Positions 54,584 to 62,614 of a DNA stretch of 64,000 nucleotides are shown here, piece by piece. A program made the translations under genes and the position numbers. The DNA lies in the NCBI GenBank assembly GCA_016705575.1, contig JADIXX010000008.1, positions 682,001-746,000 of the forward strand, read 5' to 3'. Positions within the stretch are counted from its first letter, which is position 1. Every line of letters begins with the position of its first letter. The stretch is from Candidatus Aalborgicola defluviihabitans. Lineage in GTDB: Bacteria; Pseudomonadota; Gammaproteobacteria; Burkholderiales; Burkholderiaceae_C. The notes under the pieces were generated by a model. The model saw only the letters and a list, made by a program, of their open reading frames with translations, did no database searches and was not told where the DNA came from.

Positions 54584-54614
54584 GATTACTTCCTGTTAAA
54601 TAAAACGAAAACAC

Positions 54615-56696
54615 TCACTTCTTTGCCAGCACGGACTGCACCGTATCGGCCACATTCTCAGGCGTAAAGCCAAAGTGCTTGAACAGCACCGGGGCCGGGG
54701 CCGACTCGCCGAAGCAGTCGATGCCCACCACGGCGGACACACCGTATTTCCACCAGCCACCGGTAGCACCCATTTCAACCGCCACACGGGGCAGGCCGGC
54801 AGGCAGCACGGACGATTTGTACGCGGCACTTTGCAGGTCAAACGTGGTTGTGGACGGCATGGAGACCACGCGCACGGCAATCTTGCGTTCGGCTAGCAGC
54901 TTCTGGGCATGCAAGGCCAGTTGCACTTCAGAGCCGGTGGCGATGATCACGGCCTGGGTCTTCTTCTTCAGACCCACTTCGGTTGGCTCTGCCAGCACGT
55001 AGGCACCCTTGTTGATGGCATCCAGGCCGCAGGCATCCGGTGCCAATGCGGATTCGGCCTTGGGTGCGTAACTGATGTTCTGGCGGCTCAAGAGCAGCGC
55101 AGTGGGCTTGGTCTTGTTTTGCAAAGCAACGGTCCAGGCCACGGCAGTTTCGGCCGTATCGCCGGGACGCCACACATCCAGGTTGGGAATCAGGCGCAAG
55201 GACGCGGCGTGTTCGATGGACTGGTGCGTGGGGCCATCTTCGCCCAATCCAATGGAGTCGTGCGTGAATACATGGATCACACGCTGCTTCATCAACGCAG
55301 CCATGCGGATGGCGTTGCGGCTGTAGTCACTGAATGTGAGAAATGTGCCACCGTAAGGAATAAAGCCACCGTGCAGGGTCACACCGTTCATGATGGCGGC
55401 CATGCCGAACTCGCGCACGCCGTAGTTGATGTGGCGCCCACCCTCGCCCGCTTCATTTTTGATCACGGCGCCGGTCAGCGAGTCAAAGCGCAAACTGGGT
55501 GTGGATTGGGTGTTGGTCAGGTTCGAGCCGGTCAGGTCGGCACTGCCACCCAACAATTCAGGCAGGGCTGCGGTAAAGGATTCCAGCGCCAATTGGCTGG
55601 CCTTGCGGCTGGCCACGGTTTCGGCCTTTTGGTGGGCGGCAATGACGGTGTCTACGGCGGTCTGTACAAAATTCTTGGGCAAATCGCCCTTCATGCGGCG
55701 CACCAACTCTTTGGCCAACGCGGGGTGGGCAGCCTGGTAGGCGGCAAATTGCTCTTTCCACGCGGCCTCAGCGGCCTTGCCGGCGGTCTTGGCGTCCCAG
55801 TCGGCATAAACCTCTTTGGGGATAACAAAGGGTGCGTAATTCCAGCCAATCGACTCGCGCGTGAGCTTGATCTCTTCCGCACCCAAGGGCTCGCCGTGGG
55901 CCTTGGCAGTGTCGGCTCGGTTGGGTGAGCCAAAACCGATGTGCGTCTTGCAGATGATGAGCGTGGGGCGGTCCGCAGAATTTTTGGCCTCTGCAATCGC
56001 GGTGGACACCGCAGCGGCATCCTGACCGTCGATGGGGCCGATCACGTTCCAGCCATAGGCCACAAAACGCAGAGCGGTGTTGTCGGCAAACCAGGGCGTG
56101 ACCTGACCGTCAATGGAGATGCCGTTGTCGTCGTACAGGGCGATCAACTTGTTGAGCTTCCATGCGCCAGCAAGCGACGCCGCTTCGTGGCTGATGCCTT
56201 CCATCAGGCAGCCGTCGCCCATGAAGACATAGGTGTGGTGGTCGACAATCGCGTGGTCTTCACGGTTGAACTCACTTGCCAACAGCTTTTCAGCCAAGGC
56301 CATGCCGACCGCATTGGTCAGGCCCTGGCCCAGCGGGCCGGTGGTGGTTTCCACGCCGGGCGTGACACCGACTTCGGGGTGGCCAGCAGTCTTGCTGTGC
56401 AACTGGCGAAAGTTCTTCAACTCAGCCATAGGCAACTTGTAGCCGGTGAGGTGCAACAGCGCATAGATCAACATGGATGCGTGGCCGTTGGAGAGCACAA
56501 AACGGTCGCGGTTGATCCAGTGCGGGTTGGTGGGGTTGTGGCGCAGATGGCCAGACTGTGGTCCCCACAGGGCCACGGCCATGTCGGCCATGCCCATGGG
56601 CGCACCGGGGTGGCCGGAGTTGGCGGCCTGAACGGCATCCATGGCAAGAGCGCGAATGGCATTGGCCATCTGTTGGGAATTTTGCGTGGTGGCCAT
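54615..56696 (-). CDS. tkt: Transketolase
   Basis: The 693-residue thiamine-diphosphate enzyme moves two-carbon units in the pentose phosphate pathway. Signatures include MDAVQAANSGHPGAPMGMAD near residue 18, the ThDP motif MGDGCLMEGISHEAASLAG near 155, and DSIGLGEDGPTHQSIEH near 480. I start at ATG 56696 (MATTQNSQQMANAIRAL); a longer frame to 56771 reaches into the noncoding gap before speD. The gene leads the tkt-gap operon and is divergent from speD. Confidence 0.97.
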   Translation of the reverse strand: MATTQNSQQMANAIRALAMDAVQAANSGHPGAPMGMADMAVALWGPQSGHLRHNPTNPHWINRDRFVLSNGHASMLIYALLHLTGYKLPMAELKNFRQLHSKTAGHPEVGVTPGVETTTGPLGQGLTNAVGMALAEKLLASEFNREDHAIVDHHTYVFMGDGCLMEGISHEAASLAGAWKLNKLIALYDDNGISIDGQVTPWFADNTALRFVAYGWNVIGPIDGQDAAAVSTAIAEAKNSADRPTLIICKTHIGFGSPNRADTAKAHGEPLGAEEIKLTRESIGWNYAPFVIPKEVYADWDAKTAGKAAEAAWKEQFAAYQAAHPALAKELVRRMKGDLPKNFVQTAVDTVIAAHQKAETVASRKASQLALESFTAALPELLGGSADLTGSNLTNTQSTPSLRFDSLTGAVIKNEAGEGGRHINYGVREFGMAAIMNGVTLHGGFIPYGGTFLTFSDYSRNAIRMAALMKQRVIHVFTHDSIGLGEDGPTHQSIEHAASLRLIPNLDVWRPGDTAETAVAWTVALQNKTKPTALLLSRQNISYAPKAESALAPDACGLDAINKGAYVLAEPTEVGLKKKTQAVIIATGSEVQLALHAQKLLAERKIAVRVVSMPSTTTFDLQSAAYKSSVLPAGLPRVAVEMGATGGWWKYGVSAVVGIDCFGESAPAPVLFKHFGFTPENVADTVQSVLAKK

Positions 56697-56786
56697 GGGC
56701 TGGGCGACTCCGGGTAAGGTGGGGGACTGGGGAAAACCCGCTATTTTAACAATGCCCCCACGGTCGCTCACTTCGTGTAGCTCCCT

Positions 56787-56807
56787 GCCCCCCGAGGGGG
56801 CGCATTT
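56787..56807 (+). repeat. GC hairpin with T run in the tkt-speD divergent gap
   Basis: A six-base perfect stem GCCCCC / GGGGGC with loop CGA is followed by GCATTTTT on the plus strand. It looks like an intrinsic terminator but lies upstream of speD rather than after a gene. I recall similar hairpins being frequent in Comamonadaceae intergenic regions, so it may be a dispersed element or an attenuator. Confidence 0.6.
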
Positions 56808-56837
56808 TTGCCTTGAAAATCATCTACAGTCGCGGGT

Positions 56838-57230
56838 ATGCATGGCCTGCACCTCACCGCCGATCTCAGCCACTGCCAGTGCGACGCTGGTTGGCTCACA
56901 GACGCGCCGCGCCTATTGGCGCGCTGCACGCGTGAAGTGGCTGGCGCCGGCTTGCAAGTGGTCAACCAACTGGCCCACACTTTCCCCGCCACAGACCACG
57001 GCCCCGGCGGTGTGACCGCTACCGTGCTGTTAGCCGAATCGCACCTGTGCGTGCACACCTGGCCCGAGCAAAGCGGGGTCACGGTGGATGTGTATGTTTG
57101 CAACTTTGGCGGCGACCATTCAGCCAAAGCACACGCGCTGATGGACGCCATGGTGGCTTTGTTTGAGCCGCAGCAGGTACTGCGCCAAGTCCTGCAGCGC
57201 GGCGCCGTTGCGGACGTCAAATGCTATTAA
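56838..57230 (+). CDS. speD: S-adenosylmethionine decarboxylase proenzyme
   Basis: The 130-residue protein is a small SpeD that self-cleaves to make a pyruvoyl group and supplies aminopropyl groups for spermidine. The processing site is in LLAESHLCVHTWPEQSG near residue 67, with Ser as the pyruvoyl source, and the CNFGGDHSAKAH segment near 95 is typical. Its stop codon (CTATTAA) falls inside the hairpin of a dispersed repeat. It is divergent from tkt and precedes a GNAT gene. Confidence 0.92.
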   Translation: MHGLHLTADLSHCQCDAGWLTDAPRLLARCTREVAGAGLQVVNQLAHTFPATDHGPGGVTATVLLAESHLCVHTWPEQSGVTVDVYVCNFGGDHSAKAHALMDAMVALFEPQQVLRQVLQRGAVADVKCY

Positions 57231-57235
57231 ATTAA

Positions 57236-57263
57236 TAGTGATTTACGTATAACCGACGAGGGC
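57236..57263 (+). repeat. 28-nt core repeat, copy 6 (speD 3' end)
   Basis: The core begins TAGTGATTTACG and ends ACCGACGAGGGC, exactly 28 nt, preceded by the perfect hairpin CTATTAAATTAATAG. That hairpin provides the speD stop codon. It lies in the 59-bp gap before the GNAT gene. Confidence 0.78.
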
Positions 57264-57289
57264 TAGCGCCATTTTTAATCGATTAGTCC

Positions 57290-57955
57290 ATGCGTACACG
57301 TTCAACCACCCACAAAGACATTGACGAATTGCTGCGCTTGCAAAAGGCCGTCTACCCGACGATTGCACCATGGCGGCGCGACCAACTCGCCCAGCAACTA
57401 GAGGTGTTCCCCCAGGGACAACTGGTGGCAATCGTTGACGACCGCATTGTGGGTTGCGCCAGCTCCCTGGTGATTCTGTGGGACGAATGGGCTGACGAAC
57501 ACACCTGGAAGGAGATTACCTCAGCGGGTACCTTCGATAACCACAACCCGAACGGCTTCACCCTCTACGGTGCCGAGGTTTTTGTGGACCCCCGCGTGAC
57601 GGGGCGGGGCATAGGCCATGCACTATACGATGGTCGGCGGGCACTGTGCCGCCAGATGAATTTGCGCCGCATCATCGCCTGTGGTCGGCTGCCGGGCTAC
57701 CACAAGGTGGCGGCCCAGATGCCCGTTGAGCTCTATGCAAAAAAGGTGCTGTGGGGCGATTTGACCGACCCTGTGCTGAGCTTTCAACTCCGTGAGGGAT
57801 TTCGCTACTGCGGCATCATGTACGGCTACATCCCGGAAGATGCCGAATCCTGTAGCCATGCCGCACTCATTGTTTGGCTCAACCCAAACCACAATCCTGG
57901 TAAACCGACCACCTTGCAAGAGGCGTATGACAAAGAACAGGACATAGAGCTATGA
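57290..57955 (+). CDS. GNAT N-acetyltransferase paired with a nitrilase-superfamily enzyme
   Basis: The 221-residue protein has a GNAT core: GAEVFVDPRVTGRGIGHALYD near residues 87-107 is the acetyl-CoA loop (R/Q-x-x-G-x-G/A), with flanking strand LVAIVDDRIVGCAS. Its stop overlaps the start of the nitrilase gene (ATGA). In many bacteria the two domains are fused as one protein (nitrilase branch 11), so this is a split form, and the two proteins probably act on the same small molecule. The substrate is not known from sequence. Confidence 0.88.
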   Translation: MRTRSTTHKDIDELLRLQKAVYPTIAPWRRDQLAQQLEVFPQGQLVAIVDDRIVGCASSLVILWDEWADEHTWKEITSAGTFDNHNPNGFTLYGAEVFVDPRVTGRGIGHALYDGRRALCRQMNLRRIIACGRLPGYHKVAAQMPVELYAKKVLWGDLTDPVLSFQLREGFRYCGIMYGYIPEDAESCSHAALIVWLNPNHNPGKPTTLQEAYDKEQDIEL

Positions 57956-58875
57956 CCACGGTCCCTGACCTCAAGAGTGCGCCCGAACACAAGCCCAAAG
58001 CCACGGTCGTGCGTATCGCAGCGGTCCAGTACTTGCTGCGTTCCATTGCCGACTGGGATGGTTTTGAAAACCAGGTGCGCTTCGTGATGAAAACAGCTGC
58101 CGAATACAAGCCCCAGTTTGTGCTGTTCCCGGAGATCTTCACGACCCAACTCTTGTCGTTTCTGGATACGACAGACCTGTACGCAGCAGTGCGCGGCCTC
58201 AATGACTTTACCGAGCGGTATGTGGCCTTGTTCGTTGAGCTGGCCCAGCACCGCAAGGTGCACATCATTGGTGGCAGTCACCCCACCATCACCCATGGTC
58301 GCATGTACAACACGGCCTATCTGTTTACACCCGAGGGCAAGGTCTTCACCCAAGACAAAATCCACCTGACACGGTGGGAGAAAGAAAAGTGGAAGGGTGA
58401 TCCCGGCAACATGCTGCGGGTCTTTGACACACCGCACGGCCGTATCGCCATCCTGATTTGCTACGACATTGAGTTTCCGGAACTGGCCCGCAAGGTAAGC
58501 GAACAGGGCGCTGACATCATTTTTGTGCCGTCTTGCACTGACGATAAACAAGGCTTTTTGCGGGTGCGGTATTGCTGCCACGCACGAGCCATCGAGAACC
58601 AGGTTTACGTCGCCGTCACCGGCACGGTGGGCAACTTGCCGGTCGAAGGCCTTGGCCAACACTTTGGCCAAGCCGCCATCATCACACCGTCTGACTTTGC
58701 GTTTGCACGCGACGGCATTGCCGCCGAAGGTGTGCCCAACATGGAACAGGTCGTCGTGGCAGACGTCGACTTGGGCAAACTGGTGAACAACCGCCTCCAC
58801 GGCACCACCATTCCGCTGTATGACCTGCGCCATGATGTGTATGGCACCACGGCAGAGGTCATCTCGACGACCTAG
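57952..58875 (+). CDS. Carbon-nitrogen hydrolase (nitrilase superfamily), GNAT-linked
   Basis: The 307-residue enzyme carries the Glu-Lys-Cys triad of the superfamily: Glu in VLFPEIFTT near residue 61, Lys in FTQDKIHLTRWEKEKW near 134, and Cys in ILICYDIEFPELARK near 171. It would hydrolyse or transfer from an amide or nitrile bond. The ATG overlaps the GNAT stop, arguing for stoichiometric co-expression. The family assignment as branch 11 is by its GNAT partner, and the reaction is unassigned. Confidence 0.92.
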   Translation: MTTVPDLKSAPEHKPKATVVRIAAVQYLLRSIADWDGFENQVRFVMKTAAEYKPQFVLFPEIFTTQLLSFLDTTDLYAAVRGLNDFTERYVALFVELAQHRKVHIIGGSHPTITHGRMYNTAYLFTPEGKVFTQDKIHLTRWEKEKWKGDPGNMLRVFDTPHGRIAILICYDIEFPELARKVSEQGADIIFVPSCTDDKQGFLRVRYCCHARAIENQVYVAVTGTVGNLPVEGLGQHFGQAAIITPSDFAFARDGIAAEGVPNMEQVVVADVDLGKLVNNRLHGTTIPLYDLRHDVYGTTAEVISTT

Positions 58876-59066
58876 TGTGCCGTCGTGCCAGCGACAGAAC
58901 AGTCCGTCGCCGCACCGCGACGTACGCCCCAGCGCGGCGTACCAAGCTGGGTGAATTGAAAATGCCTATCAACAACTTTGCCTAAAGCCCATTGCCCTAT
59001 TCCTCTGGGTGACCTATCGTGCACCCTTGTAGAGCGTTTCCGTAGATTCACTTCAGGAGGTTTTTC

Positions 59067-60515
59067 ATGAGCACCAAACCCGTTTGTCCCTTCTTGACCA
59101 CGACTGGCGGCGCGCCGGTTGTCGATAACCAGAACGTCCTCACCGCCGGCCCGCGCGGCCCGCAGTTGTTGCAAGACGTGTGGTTTTTGGAGAAGCTGGC
59201 CCACTTCGACCGCGAGGTGATTCCCGAGCGCCGCATGCACGCCAAGGGCTCCGGCGCATATGGCACCTTCACCGTCACCCACGACATCACCCAATACACC
59301 CGCGCCAAGCTGTTTTCGCAGATTGGCAAGAAGACCGAGTTGTTCAGCCGCATGTCCACCGTGGCCGGCGAGCGCGGTGCGGCCGATGCGGAGCGCGACA
59401 TCCGTGGCTTTGCGCTCAAGTTCTACACCGAGGAAGGCAACTGGGATCTGGTGGGCAACAACACGCCGGTGTTCTTCCTGCGCGACCCGCTGAAGTTCCC
59501 CGACCTCAACCACGCGGTCAAGCGCGACCCGCGCACCAACCTGCGCAGTGCCAAAAACAACTGGGACTTCTGGACCTTGCTGCCCGAGGCGTTGCACCAA
59601 ATCACCATCGTCATGAGCGACCGTGGCATTCCGGCCAGCTACCGCCACATGCACGGCTTTGGCTCGCACACCTTCAGCTTCATCAATGCCAAAAACGAGC
59701 GCCATTGGGTCAAGTTCCACTGGCGCACGCAGCAGGGCATCAAGAACATGACCGATGCCGAGGCCGCCGCTGCGGTAGCCGACGACCGCGAAACGCACCA
59801 GCGCGATCTGTACAACGCCATCGAGCGTGGCGACTTTCCCAAGTGGACGCTTTTCGTGCAGGTCATGCCCGAGAAAGACGCCGAGAAGGTGCCTTACCAC
59901 CCGTTTGACCTGTCCAAGGTCTGGCCACACGCAGACTACCCGCTGATCGAAGTGGGTGAGATCGAGTTCAACCGCAACCCCGAGAATTACTTTGCCGAGG
60001 TGGAGCAGGCTGCGTTCAACCCCGGCGCGGTCGTGCCTGGCATCAGTTTTTCACCCGACAAGATGCTGCAAGGCCGCCTGTTTAGCTATGGCGACGCACA
60101 GCGCTACCGCCTGGGCGTGAACCACGCACACATTCCGGTGAACAGCCCGCGCTGCCCGGTGCACAGCTACCACCGTGACGGCGCCATGCGGGTGGATGGC
60201 AACTTTGGCAGCACCCTGGGTTACGAGCCCAACAGCGAAAAAGTGTGGCAGGAGCAACCCGACTTCCGTGAGCCTCCGTTGGCCATCAATGGCGCGGCTG
60301 ACCACTGGAACTTCCGCGAGGACGATGACGATTACTACGCGCAACCCCGCGCCTTGTTTCGCCTCATGACACCGGCCCAGCAGCAGGTGCTGTTTGACAA
60401 CACGGCCCGTGGCATGGGTGACGCGCCGGTGGCCATCAAGGAACGGCACATCGCCAACTGCAGCAAGGCCGACCCGGCTTATGGTGCCGGTGTGCGCAAA
60501 GCGTTGGGGCTGTAG
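59067..60515 (+). CDS. Catalase (small-subunit, monofunctional heme type)
   Basis: The 482-residue enzyme decomposes hydrogen peroxide. The distal histidine is in ERRMHAKGSGAYGTF near residue 53, the asparagine region in GNNTPVFFLRDPLKFPDL near 130, and the proximal heme tyrosine in LFSYGDAQRYRLG near 338. AGGAGG precedes the ATG at a good distance. About 190 bp separate it from the nitrilase gene. That gap should hold its promoter; I saw no convincing OxyR operator. Confidence 0.96.
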   Translation: MSTKPVCPFLTTTGGAPVVDNQNVLTAGPRGPQLLQDVWFLEKLAHFDREVIPERRMHAKGSGAYGTFTVTHDITQYTRAKLFSQIGKKTELFSRMSTVAGERGAADAERDIRGFALKFYTEEGNWDLVGNNTPVFFLRDPLKFPDLNHAVKRDPRTNLRSAKNNWDFWTLLPEALHQITIVMSDRGIPASYRHMHGFGSHTFSFINAKNERHWVKFHWRTQQGIKNMTDAEAAAAVADDRETHQRDLYNAIERGDFPKWTLFVQVMPEKDAEKVPYHPFDLSKVWPHADYPLIEVGEIEFNRNPENYFAEVEQAAFNPGAVVPGISFSPDKMLQGRLFSYGDAQRYRLGVNHAHIPVNSPRCPVHSYHRDGAMRVDGNFGSTLGYEPNSEKVWQEQPDFREPPLAINGAADHWNFREDDDDYYAQPRALFRLMTPAQQQVLFDNTARGMGDAPVAIKERHIANCSKADPAYGAGVRKALGL

Positions 60516-60521
60516 CGCCTT

Positions 60522-61286
60522 TTAAGCCAGCGCGTCGTGCAGAGCCACAAACTCCTGCGTGAGTGTATGGCCGGGGTCCAGAAAAATCATGGGCAGCGAT
60601 TGCTCATGTGATTCGCGGATGCGCACCGATGAGCGCAGGTAGGGCTGCAACACGGGCAGGCCCTCGTCGATCAGCTCTTGCACCATGCGCTGGGGCAGGT
60701 TGGCGCGGGCCTGAAACTGGTTGACGATGATGCCTTCAACCTTGAGATCGGCATTGTGGTCAGCCTGGATTTCCTGCACATTTTCCAACAGGGTGTAGAG
60801 GGCGCGGCGCGAAAAATCGTCGCAGTCAAATGGAATCAGGCAACCCTGCGCGGCTATCAGCGCGCAGCGGGTATAGAAGTTCAGCGCTGGGGGCGTGTCG
60901 ATATAGATCTGGTCGTAGTCTTCGGCCAGCAGTTCCAGTGCATCGCGCAGCTTGTAGATTTTGTGGCGCGATTCCAGCTTGCTGTGCAGTTCGTCCAGCA
61001 ACGGGCTGGATGGCATCACATCCAGGCCTTCCCACTGGGTGTGCACGATGAATTCATTGGCGCCTTTGTCGCGGATGGTGAACTTCAGGCTTTGCTCAAA
61101 AAACTCGGCCACGTTGGGCATGTCTTCGGGCATGTCCGCACCCAGCAGGTAGCGTGTGGAGTTGCCTTGCGAGTCCAGGTCAATCACCAAGGTGCGCAGG
61201 CCTTGCCACGCGCTGATGGCCGCCAGGTTACAGGTGATGGTGGACTTGCCTACGCCACCTTTTTGGTTGAACACGACATGCTGCAT
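60522..61286 (-). CDS. ParA/Soj-like ATPase (MinD/ParA superfamily), orphan
   Basis: The 254-residue protein has the deviant Walker A KGGVGKSTITCNLA near residue 10, LVIDLDSQGNST near 40 and DQIYIDTPPALNF near 125. Orphan ParA proteins position plasmids, chemoreceptors, chromosomes or other cargo. There is no ParB gene or parS-like site in the window, so it is not a standard partition locus here. I start at the ATG at 61286. It is convergent with the catalase gene, six bases apart. The following gene upstream on this strand is an unknown 201-residue membrane-anchored protein. Confidence 0.92.
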   Translation of the reverse strand: MQHVVFNQKGGVGKSTITCNLAAISAWQGLRTLVIDLDSQGNSTRYLLGADMPEDMPNVAEFFEQSLKFTIRDKGANEFIVHTQWEGLDVMPSSPLLDELHSKLESRHKIYKLRDALELLAEDYDQIYIDTPPALNFYTRCALIAAQGCLIPFDCDDFSRRALYTLLENVQEIQADHNADLKVEGIIVNQFQARANLPQRMVQELIDEGLPVLQPYLRSSVRIRESHEQSLPMIFLDPGHTLTQEFVALHDALA

Positions 61287-61358
61287 GGGTTGGGCCTTGG
61301 GATGAAATATGAAAAGAGAAAGGCACAAAATGTGCCCGTAAACGAGTGTAGCCGCCGC

Positions 61359-61964
61359 TCAGCCCGCCACCAGGGCGCAATAGGCCTGGCGTGTAGCGGG
61401 CGCTACCGAATCCAGTACCTTGGCATAGGGCGTCTGGTGGCGCAGCACAAGCCGGGCCGAGGCCACGCCTTTGGATTTGCAGTACCAGTGGCAGGTGTGC
61501 TGCATCAAAAACATCTCGGCCAACAAGGTGAAGGCTTTGTCTTTGGGGGCGTGGTGTTCGGCATTGGCCACGGCGGCGTTGATGCCGTGGGCATGTACTG
61601 CCAGCGCCTTGCGCAAATCAAATGTGTTGCCCGGCAGCAGTTTGCCGGTGTAGAAGATGGACAGTGGCAACGTGCTGACCCGGGTGGCATCGGCGTCAGC
61701 GCGTGCAAAATCGGCAACCAAGCGGGTAAATTGTTCGCTCAGGGTCTTCTCGGCCGTGTCCAGCATGCTCCAGATTTGGGACTGACGTTCGGTGTCGGGC
61801 TGGCTCAGCGCGCGCATGTAACCGTCGGTCAGCGTTTCCATGAGTTTTTCGATCTGGTAGTGGCCCAGGTGCTGGCTCAACAAGGCCATGCGGCGGCGTT
61901 CGTCGCGGCCTTGAAAGTGACGCGCCACAAATACCAGCATCAGCATGAAAAACACGAATTCCAT
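61359..61964 (-). CDS. Hypothetical protein with N-terminal membrane segment
   Basis: The 201-residue protein begins with a hydrophobic stretch (MEFVFFMLMLVFVARHF) that could anchor it in the membrane, followed by a helical, charge-rich region. I recognise no domain. It lies about 70 bp upstream of the ParA-like gene on the same strand and may be cotranscribed, so it could be a ParA partner or cargo adaptor, but this is inference from position only. His/Cys-rich MQHTCHWYCKSKG near residue 160 is notable. Confidence 0.6.
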   Translation of the reverse strand: MEFVFFMLMLVFVARHFQGRDERRRMALLSQHLGHYQIEKLMETLTDGYMRALSQPDTERQSQIWSMLDTAEKTLSEQFTRLVADFARADADATRVSTLPLSIFYTGKLLPGNTFDLRKALAVHAHGINAAVANAEHHAPKDKAFTLLAEMFLMQHTCHWYCKSKGVASARLVLRHQTPYAKVLDSVAPATRQAYCALVAG

Positions 61965-62019
61965 TGCACACCAAAAGACCCTGTTGAACAGGGCTCCAGT
62001 GTAGTCATAGGAAACACAT

Positions 62020-62048
62020 AAAAAAACCCGCCACGGGGGCGGGTTTTT
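62020..62048. terminator. Bidirectional intrinsic terminator downstream of the DUF4148 gene
   Basis: A nine-base stem (AAACCCGCC / GGCGGGTTT) is flanked by T runs on both strands. It lies about 17 bases after the stop of the minus-strand DUF4148-like gene and about 60 bases upstream of the next minus-strand start. Confidence 0.85.
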
Positions 62049-62064
62049 GCTGGGGATGCGGCAA

Positions 62065-62397
62065 TTAGCTCAGTTCGCCCATGCGGGGCAAGGTACCCGA
62101 TTTTTGTGCTTGTTGCAGATCAGCCTTGACTGCGGCACGGCTGAGCACGCTGGGTGCCGACTGGGCGAAGTAGGAGCTGGTTTCCTTGGCGTTCATATGG
62201 GCTCGGGCTTGCTGGGTGTTGATGACTTCAGCCTTGACTACGGCGCGGCTGAGCACGCTGGGTGCCGACTGGGCGAAGTAGGAGCTGGTTTGCACGCTGT
62301 TCAAACGGGCGCGGGGTGAACTGTCAGCGGCAAAGCTGGCACCGGCGGTCAGGCCCAAAGCGAGGATGAGAGCGGTAGTAGTGGTTGCGTTTTTCAT
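62065..62397 (-). CDS. Small secreted DUF4148-type protein with a duplicated motif
   Basis: From the ATG at 62397 the 110-residue protein has a signal peptide (MKNATTTTALILALGLTAGASFA|AD) and a mature region containing the segment SSYFAQSAPSVLSR twice, about 37 residues apart. At the DNA level the two copies are nearly identical over about 50 bases. DUF4148 proteins are small periplasmic proteins found mostly in Burkholderiales, often several per genome, with no known function. It is divergent from the LysR gene. Confidence 0.82.
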   Translation of the reverse strand: MKNATTTTALILALGLTAGASFAADSSPRARLNSVQTSSYFAQSAPSVLSRAVVKAEVINTQQARAHMNAKETSSYFAQSAPSVLSRAAVKADLQQAQKSGTLPRMGELS

Positions 62398-62564
62398 GAT
62401 GACATTTCCTTCAAAAGTTGATTGACATTTCCGGGCAGGTCTGGGGCCTTTCGTACCCCGGCTTGTCCAGCCTCGGTGAGTCGTCAAAGTAGTTTCGGCT
62501 CATCGATGGGTTGAACTGTAGGCCGATTGAACTCAATTAAAAACCACGTAGTCAGTAATTCATC

Positions 62565-62581
62565 ATTCCTCAAAATGGAAT
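62565..62581. promoter_or_regulatory. Candidate LysR-type operator upstream of the LysR gene
   Basis: A perfect interrupted palindrome ATTCC-N7-GGAAT contains the T-N11-A pattern typical of LysR-family sites. It lies about 34 bases upstream of the LysR ATG in the divergent gap with the DUF4148 gene, suggesting autoregulation and perhaps control of that gene. Confidence 0.55.
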
Positions 62582-62614
62582 AATCAAAACAAAATTACTT
62601 TATTCATTGCGTAT

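Noticed and set aside
54909..55928. 339-codon open frame antisense to tkt
   Set aside because: Shadow of the transketolase gene caused by codon bias; no domain.
58876..59066. OxyR operator before the catalase gene
   Set aside because: A few ATAG/CTAT-like words occur but not in the spaced tetranucleotide pattern needed.
58872..59930. Long antisense open frame (352 codons) opposite the catalase gene
   Set aside because: Its protein lacks domains and mirrors the high third-position G+C of the catalase gene; the catalase motifs settle the strand.
60678..62021. 447-codon open frame antisense to the ParA-like and hypothetical genes
   Set aside because: It spans two real genes and a gap, has no recognisable domain, and ParA motifs are clear on the other strand.
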